Below, piece after piece: positions 1 to 7,922 of a stretch of DNA of 64,000 nt. Each line of letters opens with the position of its first letter. Position 1 is the first letter of the stretch. The notes beneath the pieces were generated by a model that was given only the letters and a program-made list of their open reading frames with translations, was not told where the DNA came from and made no database searches. A program made the translations under genes and the position numbers. Source of the DNA: CAWDMC01 sp963803295 (GTDB lineage Bacteria; Acidobacteriota; Terriglobia; UBA7540); the NCBI GenBank assembly GCA_963803295.1, contig CAWDMC010000023.1:1-64000 (forward strand). Reading direction: 5' to 3'.

Positions 1-1
1 G

Positions 2-187
2 TACGAGACCACGATTGCCTATAATCCGAGTGCAGGTTTGGTGCCTCTCGTGGTCGCCACCGGAGATGGAAAGCCGCTGCAGCAGGCCTCAGGTAACATT
101 CCCAAGTCAGTGTTCGATATCCTACAGACGGAGACTTTTTCCGAAGGCTATCATTTCGGCCAGGGGGTAACCAAGGCTCAGGACTGA
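2..187 (+). CDS. C-terminal end of an unrecognised protein (partial)
   Basis: An open frame runs in from the left edge and stops at the tga at 185-187, giving the last 61 residues of a protein that starts outside the window. The visible tail (…SVFDILQTETFSEGYHFGQG…) is hydrophilic, with no membrane segment and no motif I recognise. It is open from the first base, codon use looks like coding DNA, and no competing frame is better. Function unknown. Confidence 0.5.
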   Translation, partial: YETTIAYNPSAGLVPLVVATGDGKPLQQASGNIPKSVFDILQTETFSEGYHFGQGVTKAQD

Positions 188-245
188 AGATCCAGAATCG
201 CAGGTCGGACGCCATCTTGAGGGCGAAGCGAGGAAAGTAGTCACA

Positions 246-551
246 CTACTTGCTGGAGTTACTGGCGTTCCATACGTACAAGAAGCTCCCGTCGCTGGCG
301 GTCGCAACACTACGCCCGGCTTTCCGAGTTGCACGATTTAGGGCTGAACGCACTTTCTCTTTGCTCCGCCTATTCTGCCAACGGTACTTTGAGGGCAGAC
401 CCTTCTTCAATTGGTCGAGATCCTGGAGGATTGCGGAAACAATCTGCTTGTGCTTCCCTTCTCGCCCTTGCGGGACGTCCACCTGTGGCATCGTCTTGAA
501 ACGGGCTGAAGCTTTGTCGGTCCGAGGACTCATATCGTACCTTTGCGACAC
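246..551 (-). CDS. Small conserved-looking hypothetical protein, 101 aa
   Basis: A basic 101-residue protein. The central part (…GREGKHKQIVSAILQDLDQLKKG…) looks helical, followed by …SKEKVRSALNRATRKAGR…, and the end is …VATASDGSFLYVWN…. This pattern resembles small acidobacterial and phage-like hypothetical proteins with a helical, possibly DNA-binding body, but I cannot name a family. The opposite strand also has a long frame over the same bases; the minus frame is preferred because of its charged-helix composition and its sensible C-terminus. It is convergent with the partial gene at the left edge. Function unknown. Confidence 0.55.
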   Translation of the reverse strand: MSQRYDMSPRTDKASARFKTMPQVDVPQGREGKHKQIVSAILQDLDQLKKGLPSKYRWQNRRSKEKVRSALNRATRKAGRSVATASDGSFLYVWNASNSSK

Positions 552-790
552 CTAAACGCTAAACTTGCGTCACGCAAGCGTATCTCAACCTAGCGACAAC
601 TGCAAGTAAAATACTCGAACCGTTAAAGTGCCGGGGCCGGAACCCAGGCTAAACACCTCGGGGAGGGGCAATAAGTACCGTTAATTCAGCAGAGTAAGCA
701 ACACTAAAGGGCAAAGACCGGCTTCTAAAAGATATAACCCGTATAAGTGGGGGCTTGCTAAGCTTCAGTGTGGAAGGACGGAAAAATCTC
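552..790. other. Non-coding gap, nothing recognised
   Basis: About 240 bases between the minus-strand 101-aa gene and the 47-aa gene. An imperfect inverted word (tgcgtcacgca, 564-574) is the only structure noticed. No convincing promoter or gene is seen. Confidence 0.3.
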
Positions 791-934
791 ATGTCCAAAC
801 CGAAAAAATCGAAAACACACTTCGAGCAGGTTCCGCTGGAAATCGTCAAAAAGATCGCCACGGAAGACATTCCAGAAGACGAAGGGGGCGGGAATGATGC
901 GATCGTCGAGACCCCTGCAAAAGCTGAGCCGTAA
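791..934 (+). CDS. Very small hypothetical protein, 47 aa
   Basis: atg at 791 to taa at 932-934 encodes 47 residues beginning MSKPKKSKTHFEQVPLEIV and ending …ETPAKAEP. It is strongly charged: a lysine-rich start, an acidic Gly-rich middle (EDIPEDEGGG) and no membrane segment. The 'KThFEQVPLEIVKKIA' part reads like a short amphipathic helix seen in small acidobacterial hypothetical proteins (from memory, not checked). It sits just before the broken Crp/Fnr gene. Function unknown. Confidence 0.5.
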   Translation: MSKPKKSKTHFEQVPLEIVKKIATEDIPEDEGGGNDAIVETPAKAEP

Positions 935-1102
935 TTCCCGGCCCTTGCGTCCGCCATCGTGATTCCCTTTCATCCGCTATCTCGCGTACCGGCGTGAAGG
1001 GGGCTTAAAAAGTGACCAAACGTCGAGAGAGATTGAAGCTTGCAGCCCGTTAATCAAGCAGGAGCCTGAAAAGATCGCGAATCTCATTCGAGAGAGGCTG
1101 TT

Positions 1103-1958
1103 ATGGCACAAAAGAAGAGCCCGTCAGAGGTCGTCAGGGGAAACCGGAAAGGCCAGGCTGAAGTTGTCACCACAAATCAGAAGAGCCAGCCGGTCGATTG
1201 GGTGACCCTTCTCGCCGCCATTCCCAGGACACAAACCGTTATGAGTATGGCGCTGACCGCAATGTCTACTGGCAAGGTGATCCTGCAGACGCCGTGTTCT
1301 ATCTGCGGGAGGGCAAAGTAAAGCTCGCGGTCACCTCCCAGCAAGGCAAAGAAGCGATCGTCGCCATTTTGGGTTCGGGTGAGTTCTTGGTGAGGGATGT
1401 CTCGCCGGTCAGCGGTTGCGTGTTTCATCGGCTACCGCGATGACCGATTGTAGTCTCGCCAGGATTGAGAAGTCGTTGATGGCACGCATGCTTCACGAGC
1501 AGCACGACATCGCGGAGTTGTTTGTCACCCATTTGCTCTCGCGGAACATCCGGTACGAAGAGGACCTCGTCGATCAACTCTTCAATTCGAGCGAGAAGCG
1601 CCTGGCCCGGATTCTCTTACTTCTGGCGCATTTTGGCAAGGAGAGTAGAGTCGAGACTATCCTTCCCAACGTCAATCAGGAGAGTTTAGCCCAAATGGTC
1701 GGCACCACCCGCTCGCGCGTGAGTCATTTCATGAATAAGTTCAGGGAGCTGGGCTTTGTCGACTACGACGGCGGCGGCGCGTTGGCGGTCAATAGCGGCC
1801 TCCTAGCGTACTCCTGCACGAATAGTTTCGATATCGGGGGGCCTTGCCAATCTCTCCCCCGTTTCACGGCGGCGGTGCGAAGGGGCACGCTTCGGGTACC
1901 CGTCCTGGGTGTAGAGGGTGCAGCCATGCTGTCGGCCCTCGTACGGCACATCTGCTAA
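1103..1958 (+). pseudogene. Crp/Fnr-family transcriptional regulator, broken by two frameshifts
   Basis: Three overlapping frames together make one Crp/Fnr regulator. The first (from atg 1103) gives the N-terminus. The second gives the cyclic-nucleotide-binding-like beta-roll (…QGDPADAVFYLREGKVKLAV…, …GKEAIVAILGSGEF). The third gives the dimerisation helix (…LLSRNIRYEEDLVDQLFNSS) and the winged helix-turn-helix (…QESLAQMVGTTRSRVSHFMNKF…). The first shift lies at about 1225-1250. The second is at about 1386-1390, where restoring one t makes ttctttggt and the family-like reading F-F-G-E-G-C-L-A-G-Q. The expected C-terminus also decays after about 1800. Crp/Fnr proteins bind palindromic sites as dimers, so this is a candidate regulator of nearby stress genes if the shifts are sequencing errors. 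No Cys cluster for an Fe-S centre is seen. Confidence 0.85.
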
Positions 1959-2061
1959 ATTCCGCAAACCCGCCCGAATCCCGCTGAAATCCCGCACTTT
2001 TTCCGCACCGTTGTTTCCCCTCAGACCCCCGGCACGTCCTGATCTTCCTCATTAACTTGCA

Positions 2062-2126
2062 TGAGCAGTTTTGACCACAGCTGTGAGCAGTGGTGAACTG
2101 ACATCGGATTTTCGCCAGGGTATAAC
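2062..2126 (+). promoter_or_regulatory. Regulatory module A: TGAGCA / TTGACCA-N6-TGAGCA plus promoter
   Basis: TGAGCA at 2062-2067, TTGACCA at 2071-2077, TGAGCAG at 2084-2090, then a -35-like CTGACA at 2098-2103, a 17-bp spacer and TATAAC at 2121-2126. The same arrangement with the same spacing recurs at 6379-6443, and related copies lie at four more places. It precedes the Gln-rich secreted protein gene at 2204. The site looks like an activator-binding inverted repeat upstream of a sigma70-type promoter; the binding protein is unknown. Confidence 0.6.
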
Positions 2127-2203
2127 TGAAGTGCCTCCAGTTGCCTGCCAGAGATCGAGTGGCGGCCGGATGGCAGATGAGTTGCACCCGGGGGGCAACA
2201 CCT

Positions 2204-2767
2204 ATGAACCCAAATAGAGTTATCAGCACAGCAGTTCTGTTCTTACTTCTCGGAATCACCGTTCCTGCATTCGCACAAAAAGGACAAGACGAAAAGGGCG
2301 GAGGCGGAAGAAGAGCACAGCAGGGGCAACACCAGCAAGAACCTCAGCACGCACAGCAGGCCCAGCGTGGAAAGCAGCAGCAACAGCACGCGCAGCAAGC
2401 CCAGCAGAGGCAGAATGTTCAGCAGCCCCAGCGTGGACGGCAGGGCAGGTACTCACAGGGCGGACAATATGCCAGGTCGTCACGGCAGTCGGGGCGCTAT
2501 GAAGGTGACCGCGGTCGCCGCATTCCCGACGACCGTTTCCGTGCCCATTTTGGCCGTGATCATATGTTCCGCATTGACCGTGCCTACATGTTGGCGGGCC
2601 GGTATTCGCGCTTCCAGTACGGCGGCTTTTGGTTTGGGATGTACGATCCTTGGCCGGCAGACTGGTACTACACCGACGACATTTACGTGGACTACATAAA
2701 TGGCGGCTATTACTTGTACAGCCCGATGCATCCCGGCGTTCAGGTTTCGATCAGGGTCGTATTGTAA
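2204..2767 (+). CDS. Secreted Gln/His-rich repeat protein, 187 aa
   Basis: Chosen start atg 2204 gives a clear signal peptide (MNPNRVISTAVLFLLLG…VPAFA, cleavage near residue 23-24). A low-complexity Q/H/R segment follows (about residues 30-95) built from irregular AQQ, QHAQQ and RGRQ words. The C-terminal 90 residues are rich in Tyr, Trp and Arg (…YGGFWFGMYDPWPADWYY…) with an alternating aromatic pattern seen in small periplasmic beta proteins. An upstream frame from 2141 lacks a signal peptide at its N-terminus and is disfavoured. It is preceded by regulatory module A and followed by a small membrane protein gene. It is probably an envelope stress protein; the exact function is unknown. Confidence 0.8.
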   Translation: MNPNRVISTAVLFLLLGITVPAFAQKGQDEKGGGGRRAQQGQHQQEPQHAQQAQRGKQQQQHAQQAQQRQNVQQPQRGRQGRYSQGGQYARSSRQSGRYEGDRGRRIPDDRFRAHFGRDHMFRIDRAYMLAGRYSRFQYGGFWFGMYDPWPADWYYTDDIYVDYINGGYYLYSPMHPGVQVSIRVVL

Positions 2768-2851
2768 ACGGACAATCAAGCTCAGTTGGGGGCAGTTGCT
2801 GCCCGCGCCGGCTGCGTCACCCGCAAAGGCTGTAAGCAAAAGGGGACTGTT

Positions 2852-3004
2852 ATGTTTCTCATCCTGTTCATCGTGCTGCTCGTAGCTTGGCTTTTAGGCT
2901 GGGGAGCATTGCATGTGGCGGGTGGGCCGATCCACCTGCTGCTGATCGTGGCGATCATTGCGTTGATACTTCACTTCGTGCGGGGTCGCACGGCCAGGGT
3001 CTGA
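2852..3004 (+). CDS. Small two-helix membrane protein (lmo0937-like), 50 aa
   Basis: atg 2852, preceded by agggga, encodes 50 residues: a hydrophobic helix (FLILFIVLLVAWLLGWGAL), a glycine turn (HVAGGPIH) and a second helix (LLLIVAIIALILHFV) ending in a basic tail RGRTARV. This layout matches the lmo0937 family of tiny membrane proteins, common beside CsbD and other stress genes. It lies 84 bp after the Gln-rich protein gene and 112 bp before a CsbD gene, probably in one stress-induced unit. Role unknown. Confidence 0.75.
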   Translation: MFLILFIVLLVAWLLGWGALHVAGGPIHLLLIVAIIALILHFVRGRTARV

Positions 3005-3116
3005 GTCGCACGTCCTTGGGCTCGCCTGCCGCTGTGCCGCCAGCCCACGCGGAAGGTCACGGCTGGCGTCCGTACCAAGGCAAACGCAAGTTTCGTGTCA
3101 CAACAAGGAGAAAGCG

Positions 3117-3302
3117 ATGATGAAGCCCAGCACCAAAGATGAGACCGAGGGCAGATTCCACGAAATGAAGGGCACGGTCAAGGAGAGGGCCGGCAAACTG
3201 GCCAACAATTCCAACCTGGAAGCTGAAGGCATAGACGAACAGAGAGCCGGGAAAGTGCAAAGGAAAATCGGCCGGGTGAAGAAAGCCCTCGAAACATCGT
3301 AG
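3117..3302 (+). CDS. CsbD family stress protein (copy 1), 61 aa
   Basis: A complete CsbD-type protein: MMKPSTKDETEGRFHEMKG, then KERAGKLANNSNLEAEG and a C-terminal AGKVQRKIGRVKKALE. CsbD proteins are small, hydrophilic, helical general-stress proteins of unknown biochemical role (sigma-B controlled in Bacillus). The ribosome site aaggagaaagcg lies just before the atg. Two more copies occur in the window: complete at 6052 and truncated at 14578, the latter sharing the MMKPST start with this copy. Confidence 0.9.
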   Translation: MMKPSTKDETEGRFHEMKGTVKERAGKLANNSNLEAEGIDEQRAGKVQRKIGRVKKALETS

Positions 3303-3382
3303 GCAGTTCCGCTTCGGTCGACCGGGTCGTAGCGGTTCCGAGAGATAGATCGGGGAGTTATACAGAAACCGGAGGGTAGGTC

Positions 3383-3967
3383 ATGAATATACCAGCGTTA
3401 AGTACAACAGAAATAGCTGTAATCATTGCACTCGCTGCGATTGGGGTTGCAGGCATCGCCGTCTTGCTTGTTCTCCGCAAGCGCCGGACCGAAAGGCTGC
3501 GCACTCAGTTTGGTGGCGCTGAATACCTCCGCGCCGTAAAGGAAGGCGGGAGCCGGCGGCATGCTGAAGCTGGGCTCGAAGGGCGCGCAGAGCGAATCGA
3601 GGCTCTCCACATCCGCCCGCTTGCCTCAGGCGACAGGGCTCGGTTCGCGGAGTCGTGGCGCAGAGTCGAGGGGCAGTTTGTTGACGGTCCCGGGGGTGCG
3701 GTAACAGAAGCCGACCAGCTTCTGCGCGATGTGATGTCGACCCGCGGTTATCCGGTAACTGACTTTGAACAGCGGGCGGCAGATATATCGGTGGACCATC
3801 CCCTGGTAATAGAGAATTACCGAAAAGCCCACGAAATCGCACTTCGCCAAACGCGGGGACAAGCCACTACCGAGGATTTGCGCCAGGCCATGATCCATTA
3901 CCGGACGCTTTTCGAGGATCTAGCGGGCGAGGCCGAGTTGGCCCGCGCAACGGCCGCGTCAGCATGA
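3383..3967 (+). CDS. Membrane-anchored conserved hypothetical protein, 194 aa
   Basis: An N-terminal helix (about residues 10-31, EIAVIIALAAIGVAGIAVLL) is followed by a basic stop-transfer RKRR and a soluble helical domain of about 160 residues. Recognisable words are RFAESWRRVEGQFVDGPGGAV, RGYPVTDFEQRAADISVDHP and TTEDLRQAMIHYRTLFEDL. I remember this combination from acidobacterial and proteobacterial hypothetical proteins found beside CsbD and PRC-barrel genes, but know no function. Ribosome site ggagg at 3370-3374. It lies 80 bp downstream of csbD copy 1, in the same orientation. Confidence 0.8.
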   Translation: MNIPALSTTEIAVIIALAAIGVAGIAVLLVLRKRRTERLRTQFGGAEYLRAVKEGGSRRHAEAGLEGRAERIEALHIRPLASGDRARFAESWRRVEGQFVDGPGGAVTEADQLLRDVMSTRGYPVTDFEQRAADISVDHPLVIENYRKAHEIALRQTRGQATTEDLRQAMIHYRTLFEDLAGEAELARATAASA

Positions 3968-4161
3968 CACACGCGTGCAAACGGAGCTGTCCCGGCGGGT
4001 GGGTAGAGGCTTCGAAGGCGTGGTCGGCTCGTAGTCCAGTGGTCCTGAACGAAAACGCGGGAGAAGCTAGTCATTGGATGTAACAGGTGGAAGGGCGGCC
4101 AAGCGTTTAACAGTCTGTCCGCTACAAAGTAGTGCCCAAGCGAAAGGGAGTTCACCTTTAT

Positions 4162-4386
4162 ATGAAAGCTGCAATTGGGTTTGGGATCTTGCTGATCGTG
4201 CTGGGCGTTATTTCCCTGGCCTACCAGGGCAGCACGTACACCCACCAAGAGAAGATCCTTGACCTCGGTCCGATTCAAGCAAGCGAGACAGTGAAAGAGC
4301 GGATGTCGTTGCCTCCTATTCTGGGTGGACTTGCTCTGGTCGGAGGTGTAGCCCTGGTCGTTGTTGGATCGAGACGGAAAATGTAG
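4162..4386 (+). CDS. Small membrane protein (DUF3185-like), 74 aa
   Basis: Start atg 4162 gives MKAAIGFGILLIVLGVISLA, a first membrane helix; then a short polar loop (…HQEKILDLGPIQAS…) and a second helix (LPPILGGLALVGGVALVVVG) ending SRRKM. The two-helix shape and the 'LPPILGGLALVGG' word suggest the DUF3185 family of stress-linked membrane proteins. An alternative in-frame start at 4132 would add ten polar residues before the helix and is less likely. It sits between the 194-aa anchored protein and the peptidoglycan-binding protein. Confidence 0.75.
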   Translation: MKAAIGFGILLIVLGVISLAYQGSTYTHQEKILDLGPIQASETVKERMSLPPILGGLALVGGVALVVVGSRRKM

Positions 4387-4474
4387 GGAAGGGCCTGAAT
4401 CTCTTGCGTCTCCTCCTCCCCGGGCAAGCAACGGAGGCGAGAAGCCACGGAGAAGGAATGGAAACTCTCACAGA

Positions 4475-4493
4475 CATGGCAGAAACTGCCATG
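4475..4493 (+). promoter_or_regulatory. Perfect 8-bp hairpin with 3-nt loop
   Basis: catggcag (4475-4482), aaa, ctgccatg (4486-4493). It lies 61 bp before the chosen start of the peptidoglycan-binding protein gene. No T-run follows, so it is not a standard terminator; it could be an operator or an mRNA leader hairpin. Confidence 0.4.
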
Positions 4494-4553
4494 CTGCGAC
4501 ACCGGGCGAGCGTTATGTGCCGCCCTGCAAGTAACTCGAAATGGAGGAACAAT

Positions 4554-5072
4554 ATGGCTCTAAACAAAAAAGCAACGTGGACCAGGGTAATCTTCACCCT
4601 GCTGGTGACCGGGATGTTGGGACTAAGTCTGATGCCGCTTGCTTCCGCACTCGATCGTAGCGATACGAAGAAGGTGCAGGAGACTCTGCGCGACAAAGGC
4701 TACTACACGGCGCCAGTCGATGGCGTCTTGGGGCCCCAAACCAGAGAGGCGATTCGTCAGTATCAAAAGTCGGAAAGTCTACCGGTCACAGGTCACCTTG
4801 ATGCCCAGACAGCCGGCAAGCTCGGGGTGGGACCGGAATCAATAGGCGGCGAATTCAAAGGCGCCGGCCACGAGGTTGGAGAGGGTGGCGAAGAGGCCGG
4901 CCACGAAATGAAGCAGGGCAAGCCCGTCGCGTCAGGCAAGGAAATGGGTAAGGGTATAGGCCGTGGAGCCAAGAAATTCGGTGAGGGAGTCAAGAAAGCC
5001 GTCACTCCCGACAGCGACCGCGGAGACCGCGAAAAGAAAGAGCAACCTGAAAAAACGGAGAACCCACAGTAG
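4554..5072 (+). CDS. Secreted peptidoglycan-binding (PGB_1) domain protein, 172 aa
   Basis: Start atg 4554 follows ggagg (4543-4547) at good spacing; upstream in-frame atgs lack this and would bury the signal peptide. Residues 1-33 are a signal sequence (VIFTLLVTGMLGLSLMPLASA). Residues about 36-90 form a PGB_1 repeat: DTKKVQETLRDKGYYTAPVDG, VLGPQTREAIRQYQKS, LPVTGHLDAQTAGKLG. The C-terminal half is a low-complexity Gly/Lys/Glu tail (GHEVGEGGEEAGHEMKQG…) with no fold I recognise. The domain binds peptidoglycan stem peptides, so this is probably a periplasmic wall-associated stress protein. Confidence 0.85.
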   Translation: MALNKKATWTRVIFTLLVTGMLGLSLMPLASALDRSDTKKVQETLRDKGYYTAPVDGVLGPQTREAIRQYQKSESLPVTGHLDAQTAGKLGVGPESIGGEFKGAGHEVGEGGEEAGHEMKQGKPVASGKEMGKGIGRGAKKFGEGVKKAVTPDSDRGDREKKEQPEKTENPQ

Positions 5073-5262
5073 TTGAGTCCGGGCACTCTCTTCTTTCCGG
5101 CGAAGCAAAGAGCCGCAATAGGCCTTGAGAAGACTGGCAAGTGAGCTCGCTTCAGGGCCTACAGGTGAGTGATTGGTTCAGCGATACGGCGAGCCGGGCG
5201 GTTTCCTTCCTAACCAGTAAGACCGGGAGCGAAGGCCATCCGGAGGCCGAAAGGAGATTCCC

Positions 5263-5430
5263 ATGTTATTGATCCTGCTGATTGTCGTTTTGGTGCTCGT
5301 GTTTGGCGGTGGCGGAGGTTATTACGGATACCGGAGATGGGGTTCGGGCGGAGGCGTTGGGATCGTCGGAGTGGTTCTGATCGTTCTGGCGCTCTTGTAC
5401 CTGTTCGGCGGCTTGCATCTGTCCCGGTGA
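5263..5430 (+). CDS. Tiny membrane protein with glycine-rich centre (DUF3309-like), 55 aa
   Basis: atg 5263 preceded by aaggaga. The sequence is a hydrophobic helix MLLILLIVVLVLVFGGGGG, then YYGYRRWGSGGGVG and a second helix IVGVVLIVLALLYLFGG ending LHLSR. The YYGY-R-WGxGGG centre is typical of small DUF3309-like membrane proteins in stress islands; the family name is from memory. The gene is 38 bp ahead of the 72-aa hypothetical gene. Confidence 0.7.
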   Translation: MLLILLIVVLVLVFGGGGGYYGYRRWGSGGGVGIVGVVLIVLALLYLFGGLHLSR

Positions 5431-5468
5431 GGTAGCGAAATGGGGGAACGAAAATTCGAGGAGGGAGA

Positions 5469-5687
5469 ATGACCTTCGATCACGACTTGTCAAACATGTC
5501 GATGGATGAAGCCAAGCTGTGGATCTACCTCCACATTGATTCATTTCGCGCGGACATCCTGGCCGATTACAACAGTTCCCGGGGCATTCGCTCGCACCAC
5601 GAGGTGCAGGATTCGTTCGGCGATGCCATCAAGAATGCCGCCACGATCACCGGCGCGAGACCTTATCCAAGGATGCGGGATAACTGA
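5469..5687 (+). CDS. Hypothetical protein, 72 aa
   Basis: A soluble 72-residue protein, MTFDHDLSNMSMDEAKLWIY…, rich in Asp, with one probable helix (DEAKLWIYLHIDSFRADILADY). Ribosome site gaggaggg at 5459-5466. The start codon and spacing are good, and the gene continues the + strand run of small genes. No family recognised. Confidence 0.6.
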   Translation: MTFDHDLSNMSMDEAKLWIYLHIDSFRADILADYNSSRGIRSHHEVQDSFGDAIKNAATITGARPYPRMRDN

Positions 5688-5779
5688 GCGGGAAAACGGT
5701 CTTCTGATGCCCGCCGAACCCAGTCTCTCCGAGGGCAGGATGCAATCGAAAAGCGATCAGTCATCTGACTGAGAGGGCA

Positions 5780-5911
5780 ATGTTCATCGTCTATGAGTAC
5801 GCCTTTAGTGTGCTTACAGTTTTGATCGGTGCAATGCTGTTGTTCACGATGGTCGCGATGTTCTTAGCGCTTTCAGCGGGAATTGTGCGTTTTGGCGCCG
5901 CGCCGTTGTAA
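5780..5911 (+). CDS. Single-helix membrane peptide, 43 aa
   Basis: atg 5780 (upstream gagaggg) to taa 5909-5911. The whole peptide is one long hydrophobic stretch (FSVLTVLIGAMLLFTMVAMFLALSAGIV) with a short RFGAAPL tail. It fits the run of tiny membrane proteins in this island. Conservation cannot be judged here. Confidence 0.45.
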   Translation: MFIVYEYAFSVLTVLIGAMLLFTMVAMFLALSAGIVRFGAAPL

Positions 5912-6051
5912 AGAGTCGCATCGCGGACGATGCAATTCAGACGAAAGAGGATGGCGGCCAAGTTCGCCGCTCGTAGTGTCGGTTCGCCTCTGACGTAACC
6001 ACCAAGCCGAAGACTTGGGTAAGAACTAAGATCTCAAAGCAGGAGGGTGAC

Positions 6052-6231
6052 ATGAAATCAGGCGCTAAGGACGAGCTGAAAGGCAAGTTTCACGAAGTGA
6101 AGGGCAAGATCAAGCAGCAGCTGGGAAAAGCTACCAACAACAGCGATTTGGAGGTCGAAGGCAAGAACGAAAGGACAGCCGGTAAGGTTCAGAATAAGAT
6201 CGGCCAAGTTGAAAAAGCTCTGGGGGGTTAG
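6052..6231 (+). CDS. CsbD family stress protein (copy 2), 59 aa
   Basis: atg 6052 after aggaggg; MKSGAKDELKGKFHEVKG, QQLGKATNNSDLEVEGK, ERTAGKVQNKIGQVEKALGG. It has all the usual CsbD landmarks and about the family length (55-70 aa). It differs clearly from copy 1, so this is an older duplication, not a recent one. Probably a general-stress protein; mechanism unknown. Confidence 0.9.
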   Translation: MKSGAKDELKGKFHEVKGKIKQQLGKATNNSDLEVEGKNERTAGKVQNKIGQVEKALGG

Positions 6232-6378
6232 CGGACCAGCTTCCATCGCAGGGGGCGGGAGACTTACCAGGCTCGCCCTCCACGATCCTGAACAACCACC
6301 CCATCCGGCTGACCCGTGCCGAACCCTCGGTGGTCTCCCCAGTCCCAGAGTGTAGTCCCCTCCTTAAGCCAACAGGGA

Positions 6379-6443
6379 TGAGCAATCTTGACCAGAGGTG
6401 TGAGCAACATTGGGCTGACTGCGAATTGTCAAAGGGGTATAAG
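6379..6443 (+). promoter_or_regulatory. Regulatory module B: TGAGCA / TTGACCA-N6-TGAGCAA plus promoter
   Basis: TGAGCA 6379-6384, TTGACCA 6388-6394, TGAGCAA 6401-6407, -35-like CTGACT 6415-6420, 17-bp spacer, TATAAG 6438-6443. All internal spacings equal those of module A (2062-2126), while the bases between differ, which argues for selection on the module. It drives the 304-aa secreted protein gene at 6580 and perhaps those after it. The rest of the 6232-6579 gap shows no gene. Confidence 0.6.
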
Positions 6444-6579
6444 AACTATGGCGGCAGCCGTGAACTACGATCCGCCCTTTGAGCCCATTTGTTAGCAAAG
6501 GCGGTTTGGTGGCACAAACCTCCGAAGAAGGCCTGGTAGGGAAGTAACGCCCGGCTAGGCTTAAGAGAGTGGGACGACA

Positions 6580-7494
6580 ATGAAGTGCAGCAGTTATTGC
6601 GTGACACTTGCTCTGCTCTCATTGGTGTTGCCGTTGATGCCAGGTTCGCTGAGGTCACAACAAGATCCGACCGCTGAGAATCATGGAGCGTCAGGAGCGA
6701 GGTCGGAGTCGAGCAGGCAGTCAAATAGGAATGCAAATGAAACTTGCGCTCCGCGCGCCGATGCGGCGCCGGCCTCTTCGGCGGTCGACAGCACCGTCGC
6801 TTGCATGTCGCAGGCCGCAGTTCAAAACCAGACTCACCTTCGCTCTTACACTGTTACCCGGGAATACGAGTTGTTTGGTCAAAAGCGTGATAAGACCAAA
6901 ACACGAGTGATTGCCGACGTAACCTTCCGTCCCCCTGACTCCAAGAGCTATCGCATCCAAGAGACCGAAGGTAGTGCCATCGGTGCGAAGATCGTTGGTC
7001 TGGTGTTGGCACGAGAGGCCGCCCTTGCCAAAGATGGTAGCTCGAGCGGCATCTCCCAAGACAATTACAATTTTAGCTTTCTGCGCGAAGAAGAGGCAGA
7101 CGGCCACCGCTGTTATGTCCTTCAGCTCCTTCCCAGGCGCAAAGACAAGAATCTGCTGCGAGGGACGATCTGGGTTGATGCCAACACCTATCTGATCCGC
7201 CGCACCGAGGGCGAACCGCAGAAAAGTCCCTCCTGGTGGCTGCGGGACTTGCACATTGTGTTCGTGTACGCCGAGGTCGGTGGAATGTGGCTGCCGACCG
7301 CCTCCGAATTCACCGCAAAAGTACGTCTATTTGGCTCGTCAACCATGCTGGCACACGACCTGAGGTACAGCTACTCTCAGGTCGCGGTTGATGGTCCAGA
7401 TCCGCTTTCACGCGTCAAGGACGGCAGCGAGCCACTGGGGAGCTCGCCAGCGATGAGCGTGAACCTCAAATCGTCGCTATTCGAGCGTCCATAA
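6580..7494 (+). CDS. Secreted protein, LolA/outer-membrane-sorting-like fold, 304 aa
   Basis: Signal peptide (residues 1-26, CVTLALLSLVLPLMPGSLRS), a polar linker to about residue 70, then a beta-rich domain. Words such as SYTVTREYELFGQKRDKTKT, DGHRCYVLQLLPRRKDKNLLRG, TIWVDANTYLIRRTEG and VGGMWLPTASEFTAKV are typical of the LolA/LolB/MucB-like superfamily, with the pattern 'x-G-x-I-W-V-D-x-x-T-x-x-I-x-R'. These proteins bind lipid or lipoprotein in the periplasm; the ligand here is unknown. It follows regulatory module B directly and is followed after 48 bp by a small membrane protein. Confidence 0.7.
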   Translation: MKCSSYCVTLALLSLVLPLMPGSLRSQQDPTAENHGASGARSESSRQSNRNANETCAPRADAAPASSAVDSTVACMSQAAVQNQTHLRSYTVTREYELFGQKRDKTKTRVIADVTFRPPDSKSYRIQETEGSAIGAKIVGLVLAREAALAKDGSSSGISQDNYNFSFLREEEADGHRCYVLQLLPRRKDKNLLRGTIWVDANTYLIRRTEGEPQKSPSWWLRDLHIVFVYAEVGGMWLPTASEFTAKVRLFGSSTMLAHDLRYSYSQVAVDGPDPLSRVKDGSEPLGSSPAMSVNLKSSLFERP

Positions 7495-7542
7495 CGCGGT
7501 CGGAATAACTTGGCCCAGTCTCCGAAAAGGGAGTGCTACATC

Positions 7543-7746
7543 ATGAATCTAGCTCACATCGATTTGGTTCACGTCGTGGTCGTCCTGATCGTGGTTGGTG
7601 TTCTCCTCTGGCTCGTCAATCGCTTTATACCGATGGCGGGCTCCATTAAGTCGATCTTGAATGCCGTCGTGGTCATTGGCGTGGTTTTGTGGCTTCTGGA
7701 TGCGTTCGGACTCTTTTCGCTCTCCAGGCTCCACTTGAGAGGTTGA
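7543..7746 (+). CDS. Small membrane protein, Thivi_2564-like, 67 aa
   Basis: atg 7543 (MNLAHIDLVHVVVVLIVVG…); an in-frame start at 7510 is possible but lacks a better ribosome site. Two membrane helices (VHVVVVLIVVGVLLWLV and ILNAVVVIGVVLWLLDAFG) are separated by NRFIPMAGSIKS. The 'W-L-V-N-R-x-I-P-M-x-x-x-I-K-x-I-L-N' pattern is that of the Thivi_2564 membrane family. Function unknown. Confidence 0.75.
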   Translation: MNLAHIDLVHVVVVLIVVGVLLWLVNRFIPMAGSIKSILNAVVVIGVVLWLLDAFGLFSLSRLHLRG

Positions 7747-7922
7747 GGGCAACCCAGCCGAATGAACCTTGCACCAGCAGCGTCGCTTTCAACGACCTCT
7801 GACAAGAAGCGCTGGTCCTGCTGAGAGTACTGCCCGACAGACGGGCGGGAGCGCAATGCTCGAAGCTGTCAGCAGCTAGGTTGCGCGCGCTGGCGGAAGG
7901 TGTTTGCGAAAGCCGCACTGTG

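Noticed and set aside
246..555. Plus-strand frame of about 100 codons over the same bases as the minus-strand hypothetical gene
   Set aside because: Composition rich in Arg, Cys and Phe, typical of an antisense shadow; the minus frame has a sensible charged-helix protein.
1480..1500. Sigma-54-like box (tggcacgcatgctt)
   Set aside because: Inside the Crp/Fnr coding sequence, wrong -12 element.
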